A model generated the notes under the pieces. It saw nothing but the letters and a program-made list of their open reading frames with translations. It was not told the origin of the DNA and did no database searches. Positions 46,436 to 59,990 of a DNA stretch of 64,000 bases are shown here, in pieces. The translations under genes were made by a program, and so were the position numbers. The DNA is taken from positions 12,649,634 through 12,713,633 of the forward strand of contig JALPQD010000016.1 in assembly GCA_023101885.1 (NCBI GenBank). Reading direction: 5' to 3'. Numbering within the stretch: the stretch's first letter is position 1; the number at the start of each line of letters is the position of its first letter. The stretch is from Typhlomys cinereus. Its lineage: Eukaryota > Chordata > Mammalia > Rodentia > Platacanthomyidae.

Positions 46436-47599
46436 TTTGAGTAAATAACATGCTCATATTCACCTATACAATATTTGTGTGTGCTTATGTAATTGCTATC
46501 TCTGTCCCTGCAATGAATAGTTGTTCAGGAAATCTGAGAACACTGTTTCTTTTTTTTTTTTTTTGGCAAGTAATTCTAAAGGTACAAGTCAAGAAAGATA
46601 TGTGTAATTATTACAAGATGAAGACAATACATAAGGGGATATCACAATTGTTTTGAAGGTAATTGTTCTTTTTCCACTACCAGGGCTAATGACCATAATT
46701 TAGTTTCACAGTAGCTGTTCAACACTGTTACAAATTGTGTTCCTTGAATGTGCAGAATCCATAAAAAGATTCAGGTTCAAGTTTGCATTTGGAAAGTCAA
46801 ATTCCTTAGGATACAATTATCAGAAACCACAAGATGTTATTTTTGAGAACTTAAAGAGAAGTACATGGAGTTGAGGTAGAAAACTGACAACAACAATAAT
46901 AAACTATCCTCAAAATTTGTCTTCTCGCTTATCTAGGCAAATAGCATCTTCATCATAACTTGGGAACAAAGAAACCTCATGGTCAAGTTTCACAGAACCT
47001 TCTAGCAATACAGTTCAAGTCTAGGAAACTAGCTTTACTATTTGCAAGAAACCCTCACTTTCTAAAACCTTTCTCTCTTTGTAGATTCCATCAAGGGCCC
47101 TTTCAGTACATACTCTAGCTTGCACTATGATGCCAGCTGCCATGAGTTTGTCTATGAGTGCTCTGGTCTGTGTTCTGCAGCCTCATGGATTCTCCTGAAT
47201 TCTTCCATTTTGTTCTCACTGGCACCCACTCAGTCAAGAACTTGTAAATGACATGGAAGAGCACTGGCATGAAAATGAATGTGAAGTGCCATGGAGACTG
47301 TACCTTCCCTGAACTTCCAATGTCTCATTGATTCCTCCTCCAGCTTAATATGAATTTAGTAAGTTCATGTCATCTGTATTTATGTTCTGAACATTTCAAC
47401 CCGGAATTCTCATCTTTCAAAATCTATGAAGCTTATTGGACATGTCTCCACAGTCAACTTCAGCCTGTAAGCAATTTTTAAATTTGGCAAGAGTTTAGCA
47501 CAATGTGCATCTTTCAACGTTTAACGTCACTGAAATTTTATTTCTCCTGCCTTAAATGCCATTGTGATCTGTTTCTGCACAGTTAATTTGATGGTATCC

Positions 47600-47865
47600 C
47601 ATCATCTGTCATTGCCCCTGATTTGACAACTTTCAACTCTATTTATGTCACAGAAATTATTAGATTTTTAAACAGATCTGTGCAATATCCTCACAGATTT
47701 TGGACACTTTATTAACTTATTTCTTAATGCTCCTATGTTTCCCATTGTGCTTTAGGCATTGAAAGCTCCTTTAAAATGTGCTTCATATCTGTGTATTCCT
47801 CAGGCCTTTCTCCATGTTTAACACAAAACAGATGTTCAGTTAATGTTTGGTGGGTGAAGCGTCCA
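47600..47865 (+). repeat. L2-type LINE remnant
   Basis: Ends with ACACAAAACAGATGTTCAGT followed by TAATGTTTGGTGGGTGAA, the L2 terminal pattern (tail of AATGTTTGTTGAATGAA type). Diverged and noncoding. Confidence 0.5.
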
Positions 47866-48889
47866 TGGAGGACCAAGCTCATGCAAGTCACAATGGGACC
47901 TCACAGAGGTTCTATAACCAAGAGAAGGAAACAAATCCCTAAAAAGGACTTGCTATGCTATTTATTGAATTGTTTTTCACAGAGAGATTTGCATTGCTTC
48001 TAAGCATACTGGAGACACAGCAATTTGCAAATCACTCTGAATCCTTCAACCTTCAATATCCAAAATTAGTACCATGGCTGAAGACATCCACATGGCCCTG
48101 AGTCAAGACAAACAGAAATTGCTTCTTTTTGTGGGGTTCTAAGTGAGGTCTTCATTGTTACTGTAAAGCTAATTTGCATACTCAAATAAAAATGATAGTG
48201 AAATAATATGACAGAACACAGTAAAATGCTGGAAGTTCATGTGGAGTACTGAATTGTACCATATGGCTTGCTCTTCTGTACCTAGACCCAGTAGAGTGCA
48301 TTAGGAAAACCATTTAGCCAGCATCCTGGTGTGCCCACTTATAGAAGGGCATATGGTATGTTAGACCACATCAGAAGAATTATGAATTTCCTTGTCTTCC
48401 ACAGAGTTTTTAATTATTTTATTGTATTTTATATTGGCAGGAAGGAGACTTCTGCAGGGATTTCCCATAAACCTCTTCTTTAAGTTCTTCTTTCCTTTTA
48501 AGCATCGGAGGACATTAAGTTGAGGTTCTTTAGTCCGTTATTTCTTATGACAGCTACAGTTTTTGAAATGAAAAGAAAACAGTTCTCTGAGGGTTTGGGC
48601 ATTTGCACTTGTAAAAAGCCAAGTGATTCTGGCAAGAATTTGCTTTATATTTTTCAGGTGGAGAAAAAGCGTAGCAAATGGAAGAAGATTCAGGGTGGTT
48701 GGACCAGGAAGATAATCTATCATACAAGAATGAACACAGGAGTGCTTAAGTCCATTGCTGCACATAGGATAGCTAATTTTAACTTATCTGTAGAATGGAT
48801 TGAATTAATATATTTTCCTCATGCATTCTCATGCATTTTATTTATATACTTCAAACAACATGAACAATTTAGCTACATATTGGACTTGT

Positions 48890-49025
48890 CATTTATCTCC
48901 TATGTCTCCTAATTTATAAACTTCATGAGTGAAGGTACTTTCTCCAAATCCTTTTAAGTAATGTGTCTTCCCACTTAGAATATTTTCATCAAATATAACA
49001 GATACTCAGTAAATAATTGTGAAGT
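48890..49025 (+). repeat. L2-type LINE remnant, short
   Basis: Contains AAACTTCATGAGTGAAGGTA and then CAGATACTCAGTAAATAATT, the L2 3' end order. Confidence 0.5.
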
Positions 49026-52000
49026 AGTTAAAATTGCATCTTCCTTTACAGAAATAAACATATTGAGGATGAGAAATTTAAATAATTATATCCAATACAG
49101 AGCAAGATGTTTGTAGAAAGTATTTTATCATCTTCCTTAACTAGCACATCCTGGTCTTAATTACTGATATATTACATGTGCTCAAATTAAACTTCAGATA
49201 AGCTTGTTACTAGTATTTTTATTTTGGAATCATATATTATTTTTGCAATTCCACGATAAATACAAACGAAGACATAGTTAAAAAGACACTAATTGAACAT
49301 AGTTTGGAACATAGTTTGGAACATAGGCTTTAATATATGTTATATATGCTATTTTACTGATTGCAACAACTCTACAATGTTGATAGGCTAAGTAATATCA
49401 TGTGCCCTCCTTCTATGTCTATACTTATGCATCTTTAATAATGGACAAGGCAAACATCGATGAACCAATTGCCTTCCAATTTATGTGTTTACTGAATGTG
49501 AAAATGATGTTTCCAGACCTCCTCTTTGGAATCTGTGACTCTGACAGACACTGAGTCCATGATTGTGAACCTAGTGTGTATTATTCATGAACCTCACATT
49601 ATCCCATATTCTATGAACCTTAGGGAGTCTCCTTCATAGGATTGACAGTTCAATCAAGTGAGAAAAGTATGTGAAATAATCTTCGATTATTCTGGATTTG
49701 TCACATTTCATTTCTGTACTGTAGCTGCCTTGTTATTGATGGTATGAGCCACACAGCCATCTTTTAAATAGCATAGCTATCACTTGAACAATGTACTTGT
49801 CTAAGTTCATGTGTTTTTTGGTCTATTTCTATGTACATACTCCATTAACTTCTAGTTATATATTCTTATTGTTAATGCAAAAACAATACTATAAGATATT
49901 CTGATTTTAACCAGTTACATTATTTGCATACTTTTAAAATTTTAGCATCTCAGGCAGTAAGTAAATGTTCATTAAATTTTTGTCTCAAAATAAAATTTAG
50001 TATTGATGCTCTCATCAACAGGAAACAAAGATAGACAATGATAGAAATGAATTGTTTCTCAATAGCAAATAATCAATCCTAGATGGGAACAAAAATCTCA
50101 AAAACTATATATAATGTACTATAACTTTTCTTCATATTTTAATATTTTTCTTTAATTATGTAATTTTGTATACATATTTATTTAAATAATTTTATATGAC
50201 CACATAAAGTTTTGGTTGCTTCTTCCCAAGTAAAAGAAAAAATGGTCAGCTTTGAGTAAAAATGACCTCATTAAAGCAGGCAGAAATGCTGAGCCGGATG
50301 AAATGCAGGCAATATACTTTTCCTTTTAAACCTGAAGAAAAGTAATTTACAATAAACCCTAGATCAACCTAAATGCCTTCCCAAAGTTAAGTTCTGGGTG
50401 GATCTTAAGTGTTCTAAAAATGGTCTCTTTGTGACATTTTTGTCCCACTTGTCAATTTCGTCTTTCTATGGCTTCAGCGATTTGAGAGTTGAGATATGCT
50501 GCTAGGCACTTTTCAGCAACTTGGAAGGTTTAAACTTCTGGTCCCCGTTGCTGTATTTCCTCTGAAAGCATGAGTAAAGTGAGATGGGCTTTGACCACGT
50601 GAATCTAACAATACATTTACAAGGTTTCTGCCCAGAACCTGTGCTCACATTAATAGCAACAGATGATGTTTACAAAGCTGCCACAGTGTATTAATATTTA
50701 TCAAGCAATTAAAGATGCATTTGAATATGAGAAAGGTTAATATCTTATAAATGGAAGTTGAGTTTATGTGACATTGTGACCCATTAGCCAGGAGCCCTCT
50801 TTATCATAAGAGAAGAGAACAAATGTTGACTTCTCCATGGGTGAAATTTTGGCAATTAGTTATATCTGTGAATGCGTAATTACAGGTGCAACCCAGCTGG
50901 TTAGGCAACAGTTTGCTAATGTTTGATGCATAGCACACTAAGTACTTTAGCAATTAGAGACATGATACAATGATTAATTAGGGTTTCAAATTAAGTCAGG
51001 CAAGAAATATCATTATATTCAAAGCAGAAAGTGTCACTAAAGAAAATTAAAAAGAATTCTCCAGAGAAATAATTTCAGAATTGGTATATTTAAGGTTTTG
51101 CAAAATGATGACCTAATTTATAAATGATATCAAGAGAGTGGATGTGCATATTGTGAAAAAAGGTGTATTTTATGATTTGGCAACAACTTGAAACTTTGAA
51201 ATAATCAGAAATGATCACTAATCTAAATGATTTCAGATCTTGTTCTTTGCCATCTTTTGTTGAATGGGAATAAAGGAATACTTCATTTGTACCAAACTCA
51301 TCCAGGAAATTTAAACGTTGATAGCATTTACAAACATTGTTCTTTGAAATTGCACAGAGAAACAGTGATGAATGCACTGTGAATTTAGAAAGAGTTATTC
51401 TTTCCCTCGGGCTGCAAGATCCTTGTAGGTAAGCTGGTCCTAGTCTTGTCATCAGGGTAGGAGTAATACTGGGGTCTTTATCACAGTACAGAAACACTAC
51501 TGCGTCTTTCAGTGAGGCCCATTGAAGTTTTACAATTTCCTAAGACAGGCCAGCAGTACATGATTGTGAAAGATTGGTCATTGACTTACTTGATATCAGG
51601 GACTGTGGCTGTATCAGATGAGTTATTTGATCAAACTGGGATTTATTTAACTGTGAGAATTGCCTCTTAAGCTGTGAAATCACTTTAAAGTTGCCACCTT
51701 TGGGACTGTCAACTTGGAATCACTACCATAATCTATGAACTGCTGAGTGAAGGCCGAAGACAAAATAAGTCCCTGCAGAGACTTGTTCTGATTCGGGAGA
51801 TTTAATTTAGGCTCCTTGTCAGATAAACAACATGCTCGTTCAGTTTCATTTCCTTCATTTTTGTGTTGACAATAGAATTAATGTAGGTCATTCCTTTAAT
51901 ATGAAAACATAATTTCTACAAACACCTCACAGACTCAGGTACCTACAGCTGACACAATCAAGGCTCCTGTGGACCACTTTCTGCCTTGATGCATGTTTGG

Positions 52001-52646
52001 GAGACACTTCATTGGCATTGCTGCAGCTCTAGAAACTGACAGCATTTGTTAACAATAGTAGCTTCCCTAGGGCCTGATGCTGTGCCATGAAAATACAAAT
52101 GTTACCTTCATGGATGCTGCACCAGAACCTGCACTAATCCTTCAAGCAACTGCTGAACACACATGCAACAATGCATAAGTAGTTAACAAAGAAAGGAGAG
52201 TTTTTAATCACATTAGGAATTACACTTTTATTCCCTAATTTAAGCAAAAGTTTTAACAAGATGGAAAGGATCTTTCTTGAGGAAATGCGTCCATTGTTTT
52301 GGAAAAAGGGGCCCTGTTATAAGACGGCCTGTAAAGTAGCATCTTGAGAAAATGGTAAATAGACTGAATTGAATTCCCTCACTTCCTTATGAACTAGAAG
52401 AGGATCTCAAATGCTAGACAACTGCTCCTGGACAGACAACACGATCCTTTATTTGAGCCTGTGAGATTCAGAGAAAAATACTAAAGGCTAGTTGTGAACT
52501 GACCTTAGAAGTACAGTTGTGAGATAATGCATCGGTTGGTTGTTATACATTTACAATGCCTTGAATTATGATATAAAACTGATATCAAAGAAAAAGCATT
52601 ATCTATAATTTCTTAAAAAGTTTTAGCACTTAGAAGCATTTCTTCT

Positions 52647-52649
<3 letters not shown>

Positions 52650-52687
<38 letters not shown>

Positions 52688-52795
52688 ATGTGTGTGTGTA
52701 TGTGTGTGTGTCTCTGTATGGTGTTGGGAGTGAAGTGCAAGAACTTGCAAGGGCAAGGCAAGGTAAGAGGTCCTCCTCTGAGTTATGCCTTCAGC
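52650..52795 (-). repeat. (TG)n microsatellite joined to ID-like SINE fragment
   Basis: The TG tract at 52650-52711 is followed by sequence that on the minus strand resembles a diverged ID element, a tRNA-Ala-like BC1-related SINE. The microsatellite would be the SINE's tail. Confidence 0.45.
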
Positions 52796-54890
52796 TTTCT
52801 TTTCCTAAGTTATGTATTTCATTACTTTGAGAGATTAATGAAAGGGATCACGCTAACCAAACACATAAGTCTATATTCCTTAAATCAGTATGAATTCTAT
52901 GCATACTTTTTTCAAAATCCACATTTTGATGTCACATTTATTCTTCCTTACTATGAAATAATGAGTACATTATGAAAGACACAAGAAATGAAAAATAAGA
53001 CAAAAATCATTCAGAAAATCACAGTTTATAAAAAACAACCTCACTAATATATTGAATATTATTTATGCCTTTTTCTGATAAAATTGCTTAAATCAACTAT
53101 GAGCAAATTTGTAAATAAACAAAATAATGCAGATCATCTATTAACATATCCATCACCTAATCATTTGCTCACATGTTATTAGGTGAGTAGAAAGAAATAA
53201 TGATTGATTAAAAATGAGGACTTGGCATTCTTGATAGAATTGTTTGTCAAATGAGAATTAATTTTCAAATGTGCATCTATATTAGATAATCTAGCAATAT
53301 TAAAGTGAAATTATTATTGCCAATGTCTCTAGGCAATTTTAATTATGTTGTCTCTCATATATCTAGATTTGCTTTTCTTGATAAAATGAACCTTTGATTT
53401 TAAACATGGATGACGAAGGAGACAAGGAAGATAGAAATCGAAGAATGGAAAAGAAATATCTGTAGACTCCTTCATGTGATGATGAAGGCTTCATGACAAA
53501 CAGTGAGGCTGGGATGGTAATAACAGGTACACTGAACATTGGTTTCTGAACTAAATCCACGTACCTATTATCAATAGATATTGTTAAAAATCCAGATTTA
53601 GAATCATGAATCTAGGATCTGGCTTGATGTTGTGCATTTCTCACAAGATCTGGGGGCTAAATTCTGAGTAGCTCAGCAATGCAAGAAATTTCTATTGTAG
53701 GCAAAACTTGTGACTCACATGTGAAAGCCTTCGACTCATCCTTCAAAAGATGGGACATTTTCAGACAATGGAAATCTTATTCAGCTGAGACACACCAGTA
53801 AGTAAATACAGTGTGGTTTGTAGTGTTCATTTCTTTTTAAAAATATTATGAGAATCTTTTATTACAATTAAATGCAATAATATTCCCTCATTTAGTAATT
53901 GCTTTTTATTCTAATTTGACTGGATGAGGTCTGCCTGCAGTAGTGTATCTAGAAACTTCCAACATCAGTGTATAATACTGAAGCTAGCTGCAGTTCTCAT
54001 GAAACGTTCTGCACTGCTGCACTAGAATCTGGACTATGTGAATTGTTGACTTTTAATGTTCATGTAAGAAGCTGTAGAAAGCCACAATTATATTACTTGA
54101 CAAATATAGTATTCAAGAAGTTTTTGTTCTACCTTTTTTCGTTTTTCATCCAACTGATATTTATAGCTAGAAAGGAAGCAGAGGGTATCCAGATTTGAAT
54201 TTTTCCTTCTGAATGCTGATTACATGCAAATGAATATAAGGTTCCAGATGTTGATATGAAATGATATCTGCAGTTGTGAAACAACATATACTTGCCATCT
54301 AAAGTATTACAACAATTACAGCCTTTGACAGGCAGTTCTGTGAAATCATCATGTAATAATTTCTATTATTTACAGTTGAGTGGCTGTTAGATAATGATAA
54401 AGAGAATAGCTTAGGTTTGTTTAAACCATAGCAGGGCTTATTTTGTTTTTCGTTCATAATAGCAAGCTAGAAAAAAATACTCTGCAAATTTTGGGTTTTA
54501 AATAAGCCTTGATTACATTGTATATTGAAATGCTTCTGTATATTTCACAGCAATAAATATACGACTTACTTACTTAAATTTATAGATATAGATCCATTGT
54601 CTTTAAGAATTGTTTTCCCAAATTTCACCATTCTTTATACTACTACATGTCATGCTTATTATGGGGAATTTCACCTATATTTTCACTTAATAAAACAGTG
54701 AAAAATGGTAAAAACTTACAAAAGCTCTTTGATTGTTCAATAGGAGATTCTAAATAAAGATAATTAGAATTCAGAAACAAGGACTGAAGTTCTCTAATCT
54801 TCTGGCAATGCTGGAAGTTCAGTGGAACTCTTAGGAACAAAGTTTTAGACTGTTAATAACTGCTGTTTCTTTTTACAAAGATAATTTCTC
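52796..54890. other. Intergenic, apparently unique
   Basis: AT-rich with no supported gene or repeat. Confidence 0.5.
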
Positions 54891-54894
54891 TTTT

Positions 54895-55260
54895 TATTTT
54901 TATTTATATAAATTTATTGATTAGTGTTCCATACATGAATATAGTGAATTTATGATGGATGCATCATCCCAATCCCATCCCTCCTCTTTTCTCTTCACAA
55001 TCCCTCACCTACCCTGACAGACTCCCTCCTATTTTCAAGTCTTTCTATTTCTATGGTCCACCGTGTCTCATCTAGTTTGCCTTTGATGACATAACCCTGA
55101 CATGATTCATGCTCCAGCAAGTACCATAAAGCATTGGTATACCATTGAGGAAAACATCTTCCTTTTCTTCCCTATCAGCATTAGTCCTTAAGTCTCTCAG
55201 GGAGGTGTGAGGCTTCCCTTCCATAGAGCTTTTATAAAAATGCATATTTGCCATGAAATT
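54895..55260 (-). repeat. LINE-1-type 3' end (older subfamily), minus strand
   Basis: The reverse-strand relative of 1-475, including the A-rich tail (left end, about 54895-54930) and the segment around CAATGGTATACCAATGC. The two copies are clearly diverged from each other. Confidence 0.55.
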
Positions 55261-55264
55261 GTGT

Positions 55265-56685
55265 ATGCCTTACATATCATTAAAGTATTAGAAATCCACT
55301 GTTACAATGCCTATGTTATTTTAATGTTAACATGTGTACAATGATGACAAACTAGATTCTTCTGAAAATATACATTCCCTTTTTTGTAATGCAGCCTGTA
55401 GCTAATTTAAAGCTTAGGTTAGAGACTTTCTCTGGTGAGTGAGTCCAGTACAGGCCTTTAATGTGCATAAGTTCACTTAGCCTGCCACCAGTGATTCGGC
55501 ATGGGACAAGCATACTCCTGGCAACCATTACCCTTCAACAGGACTTAGATGTGATTGCAAGGGGAAGTTACTTAAGTCCAGCCTGCTATATGTGCAGTTT
55601 TCCCAGAGTACCCAAACCATTACTGACCTTCAGATCTGCATCATAAAAACATATCTACATGGTACTCTAGATGTGAATACCTTATTATGCAACACTATTG
55701 GCTTCACTGTAATCAATAGCCAAACCTGCATTATCATTTTTATTTTGTCCACAAGTGACATTTTGCATAGTAACACAGTGGATTTAGTAATTGATTAAAT
55801 AATCATAAGAAATCTATGACACAAGCTCATGTACAGGGAAAAAAAGACAACGTAGACATGGTTTCTCTTTTTATGTTCGGTTTTTGAATTTACTACATTA
55901 GGTATGAAGATGAGCAGCCATCCCATTTAAAGGCTATATTGGTATGCCAGTTGGCTCAGGGCCATGATTTTAGAAATAATAATGAATGAGACAGAAGTAA
56001 ATGGCCACCATCTGTGTGAAGCTCAAGTGAGCTTGTTTAGACAAGGCTCCAGGGTCAAGTAAATGAAACAGACTTTAATTTCAAGATGCAGCTGTATGGA
56101 AATAATTCCCCCTTCTGCAAACCATGTTTCAGGTGTGGGAAGTCAGCAGCATGCTGTCAAAGGAGATGGGATGTAGTGGAGTCTCATAGGCACTAGCAGT
56201 AATCATGTCTGAAGAACTCCATGAAGAGGCCCCTCAGAAAGTGTGGAGAAAAGGGAGAGTATTATTAGAGCTGGTCTGTGCCATCAGAGACTGCATGGGA
56301 TTATGCTACAAAAGACATAGTTTTGCACTTATTAGAACATGCTGATTGCTTTTGCACTGCAACTTGGATATCAAGAATGATCTTTTATTGAAGTGCTTGG
56401 GCTGTTTGGTGCTAAGTATCTAATTGCTTGGGGCACACATAGGTACACCCAAGGAGTCCAGTGATGAATGTTTACCTCTTGGACAGGGGCCTGCATGCAT
56501 TCAGAATTAACTGGAATTTGCTGTAATGCATTGAAAAGTACTAAAAAGGATACATGCTAAATTTAATTTAAGAATGTCTCAAATGGATCCTGGAATTTCT
56601 TTATAAATGCAACATTAGTGAAATCTGGTTTTGTCTTATTATGCTATGGTTAGATTCCTGGTCTTGGGAACATGCTATCATTTTT
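55265..56685. other. Intergenic, apparently unique
   Basis: No gene or repeat recognised. Confidence 0.5.
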
Positions 56686-56687
56686 AG

Positions 56688-56701
56688 ACTTTTTATTGTG
56701 A

Positions 56702-56760
<59 letters not shown>

Positions 56761-56981
56761 ATGAGTGCCTGTGAAGTATAAAGGGTGACTTTGGGAATAA
56801 TCCTAGATTGCTTCTGTCTCCTTTTTTCTCCTCTCTGGGATTTCCTAAGCTCCACTTTGTAGAGATGGAAGTGCAGCCACAACAATTTCAGTCTGGTGTT
56901 TTCATGTGATATCTGGGATCTCAACGTAGGTCCTTCTGCTTGTGATGCATAGACTTAATCCCTGAATCATCTCTCCAGCAT
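56688..56981 (-). mobile_element. tRNA-derived SINE, older copy, minus strand
   Basis: The minus-strand head GCTGGAGAGATGATTCAGG and the body order match the family, with many substitutions. The CA tail has grown to about 50 bases, (TG)n at 56707-56758. No clean TSD. Confidence 0.8.
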
Positions 56982-57039
56982 AGATAACAATACTATATTG
57001 TTCATAATACCATTGATTTCCAACAAGACATCTCAGGCT

Positions 57040-57135
57040 AGGGCTATAGCTCTGTGAAAGAATCACTTGTCTCATATACATAAGGCTCTAGGTTCAATAT
57101 CTGGTGACACAGCATACTCACACACATGCAAACAC
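57040..57135 (+). repeat. ID-like SINE
   Basis: Contains GGCTAGGGCTATAGCTCTGT (A-box-like part) and CTAGGTTCAATATCTGG (B-box-like part) with a CA-rich tail, as in rodent ID elements. Old copy. Confidence 0.6.
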
Positions 57136-57169
57136 ATACCCAAATCAGTTTCTTAAGTATGCATTTTTA

Positions 57170-58651
57170 CTGTCTATTTGCCACTCCCTATATCCTCCCT
57201 AATTGGTGAGATCAAACCTGTTCAGGCCCAAGTAAAGAGGAAGGGAAGTGAGAATGAGCTGTACCAGATATCTCTCTACTTACATGCAATACATGACCAT
57301 GGCCTATTTTTCTCTACTAAAGCACGATCCCCTATTTCCTTCCTTTTGAGGTCCTTCCCCTTCCCTCCTGTTTGTAATACTTTGTTATTACAGTGGGTAT
57401 TACAGAGATTTACCTTTGAATAAGTTATTAAGTAGTTTTGGAACTAGGATCTACTTATTAGATACCATATGTATGGTATCTAAATTTCTGTGTCTGGGAT
57501 ACTTCACTCAATATAATTTTTTCTAATTCCAATCCATTTCCTGGAAAATTTCATTAATTCATCTTTTTTGATGGTTGAATAGTATTCCATTGTATAAATG
57601 TACCATATTTTCATTATCCACTTATCAACTGTTGGGCATTTGGGTTGATTCCAGGACTTTGCTATTGTAAATAGTGCTGCAATGAACATGGTTGTGCTTG
57701 TGTCATTGTAGTGAATTGCTGCATTATAAGGAATTATTCCCAGTAGTGGTATAGTAGAGTCATATGGCATTTCAAGCTTTTAACTTTTTTAGAAATCACC
57801 ATACTGATAGCCAGAGTCGTTGAATAAGCTCGGAAAATGGGACACTGGCCCCCCTCCCCCACTGCTGTGTCCTACTCTTATTCTTCCATCTACTTTTGAG
57901 TCTTCTCTTATATTAAGATCTTCCTTTAAACAGTTTTTTTATCTTTGGTTAGGAGGTGACCTTTGATATCAATCTGGATACAGCCAAGGGCTGTACAGGA
58001 AAAGCAAAACTGAAAACAACAACAAATCGCAATTCAGAAACCAAAGATTCTACGTTATTTACCTGGAACCAGACCAGCCAAATCTTTCCCCATGCTAAAG
58101 TTCAAGCAACCTTGCAGAAGAGTGGGTGGCAAGATTGTAAGAGCTTAAAGACAGGAATGACCAATGATATGCAAGATACTCCACACAAGTTAGGGCTGTA
58201 GTAGCCAAGACCTGACCTGACCTGTAGAATGGCTGACATGTCAATGAGCCCCCCAAAGTCTAGCATGGATCACAGGGGGAGAAGGCTTCAGGTACTGAGA
58301 TCCTTAGAGGCAAGGGATTAAACAGTCAGAATAGAGTTCCCATACTAACAAGGAGCCCAAGAAGGGACTCTTGGCTGTGCCGTCCTCGCTAGAGTGGAGG
58401 ACTCAGAGGGAGGCTTGGTATTCACATAAATGAATGCTCCAGGGGATGGGAGGAAGGATGGGGGAATCACCTGGAGAAGGGGAGAGAGGAAGATGTGAAG
58501 GAGGAAGGGGTGGTGAAAGGAAGGGAGGACGGAGGGACAATGCAGTGGGAGACAACTGGGGAGCAGAAGGACAGGGTACCTATTGACCTTGTATAATTAG
58601 TAAATAAATAAATCTGAGAGAAACAAACATTTATGAAATAAAAAAATTTAA
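57170..58651 (+). mobile_element. LINE-1 with 5' inversion, second example
   Basis: 57170-57795 reads on the minus strand as the end of ORF2 (57504-57770, containing TMFIAALFTIAKSWNQPKC) and the start of the 3' UTR. From about 57805 the plus strand carries the rest of the 3' UTR, a polypurine tract (about 58440-58560) and an A-rich tail. The two halves adjoin in LINE-1 coordinates. Candidate TSDs AAGTATGCATTTTTA (57155-57169) and AAATATCCATTTTTA (58652-58666) match at 13 of 15 positions. Confidence 0.85.
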
Positions 58652-58666
58652 AAATATCCATTTTTA

Positions 58667-59069
58667 TGTTTTCTTTGTCTAGTGCCTGAATAAGTTCTAT
58701 GCAATGGAATATATAAAAGACTGAATGGGATTACTTGTGAACTTGACATTTCGCAAACAAGTAGTAAATATGGAATAATTTCTTTTCTTTTATGTAAGGT
58801 ATGTGGTAGTTAAAGATGGACACTACACCCACATTGACATGAGCATAGAGTTTTGGGAGCTGTGGACTGAGTCATTAAGCTTAGCAAAGCAAAGAGTGTG
58901 TGGACAATGTTCACAAGGAATAAGATAAATACTATGAGTAACTTTAGTTGTGCCTCTGTGGGACCGTCCTTTAGCAGTGTCTGCTTCTCTCAGAGACTTT
59001 CTGTACTGGATTAGAAAGTAATTTGATCCTGTGCATTAATAATGGGATGACAGTTTCTAAAGACAAGCT
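58667..59069. other. Unassigned intergenic sequence
   Basis: No gene or repeat recognised. Confidence 0.45.
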
Positions 59070-59084
59070 TAGTACTATTTTTTT

Positions 59085-59370
59085 TATTTATTCAATTGTG
59101 CGTGTATGAGTGTGTGCGCGTGTGTATGTATGTGTGTGTGTGTGTGTGTGTGTAGAACCACGGATGAATTCGGGAACCACCATGGATTGCCTCCACCTCC
59201 TCCTTGTTTACTCTGCCCCGGGATTCACAGGCTCCGCCCTACCAGGACCAGAAACGCAGGCCACCCCCACTTCCGCCTGGCGTCTATACGTGGGGTCAGG
59301 GATCCGAATTCAAGACCTTCTGCCTGCAAGACGGAGGCTCCCTGCAAGGTGGAGCCACCTCTCCAGCCCC
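59085..59370 (-). mobile_element. tRNA-derived SINE (young family) with altered A-box region
   Basis: Exact 15-base TSD TAGTACTATTTTTTT at 59070-59084 and 59371-59385 shows a recent insertion. Body, EcoRI-type site and CA tail are as in the other young copies. In the head (59325-59370) the usual TGGCTCAGGGGTTAAG is replaced by TGGCTCCACC followed by a short repeat of CTTGCAGG-like sequence, so the A box is disrupted. Confidence 0.93.
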
Positions 59371-59479
59371 TAGTACTATTTTTTTAGTGTTAGGTGGAAG
59401 CAAAAATTATGAAGAATTATAGAAACACGAGAAACTGAGGAAAAGTTCCCTTCCATCTGTATGCTTCTATGAACCCCAA

Positions 59480-59990
59480 GTTTTTCTATGGCTTGTATAC
59501 TCCTGTGGGGTTCAGGCTTTCGTGGCACATCAAGTTACCTCTCTTTAAGCCACCCACAGGTATGTGCATTTTCCTTCACTCATCCATCTTTAGACCCAAA
59601 GGTTTCTCTTACCCTTTATGGAATTGCTGTGGTGACTGCTTGGCTTGTCGCTGCCTTTCCTCAGAGGCTATAGCCCCTGCTGTCCTATGCCCTCTTCTCT
59701 GTTGCCAGTAGAGCTCAGCCTTGTGGGCTAGGCTGCTGTTCATCACTGATGATGGAACCCAGCTCCTATGACTCATATCAGAGTTCAGACGCTTGGTCCT
59801 TCCAGAGTGACTGAGGTTCAAGACTTTCCAGGGATCCTTCTGTCTTCAGCTCAAGAACTGAGCAGCTATAGGAAGCTACTCTTGGAATATGCTGATTTTT
59901 ATTTTGTGAGTTAACGTAATAGATTTCTTCATATATATCTATTCTATCAGTTCTGTTCCTCTAGGGAACCCTGACTAATATGCTATATTA
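59480..59990 (-). repeat. Repeat-like sequence, family not assigned
   Basis: On the minus strand it begins TTAGTCAGGGTTCCCTAGAG and continues with AACAGAACTGATAGAATAG, a motif I recognise as widely repeated in mammalian genomes. I cannot name the family from memory. No gene. Confidence 0.35.

Larger units (their letters stand above)
46440..52645. other. Long intergenic block, mostly unique
   Basis: Apart from the L2-like pieces listed separately and a poly-T run at about 46548-46563, nothing is recognised. The part 50220-51000 is free of visible repeats and dense in TAATTA/ATTTGCAT-type motifs. Frames of 130 codons (48520-48912, plus) and 135 codons (51090-51497, minus) have no recognisable features and are not called as genes. 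Confidence 0.5.

Noticed and set aside
48520..48912. 130-codon plus-strand open frame
   Set aside because: No recognisable domain or splice context, and AT-rich composition like its surroundings; it also overlaps the start of a probable L2 remnant.
51090..51497. 135-codon minus-strand open frame
   Set aside because: No domain, signal or homology I can recognise; length is within chance for 64 kb of both strands.
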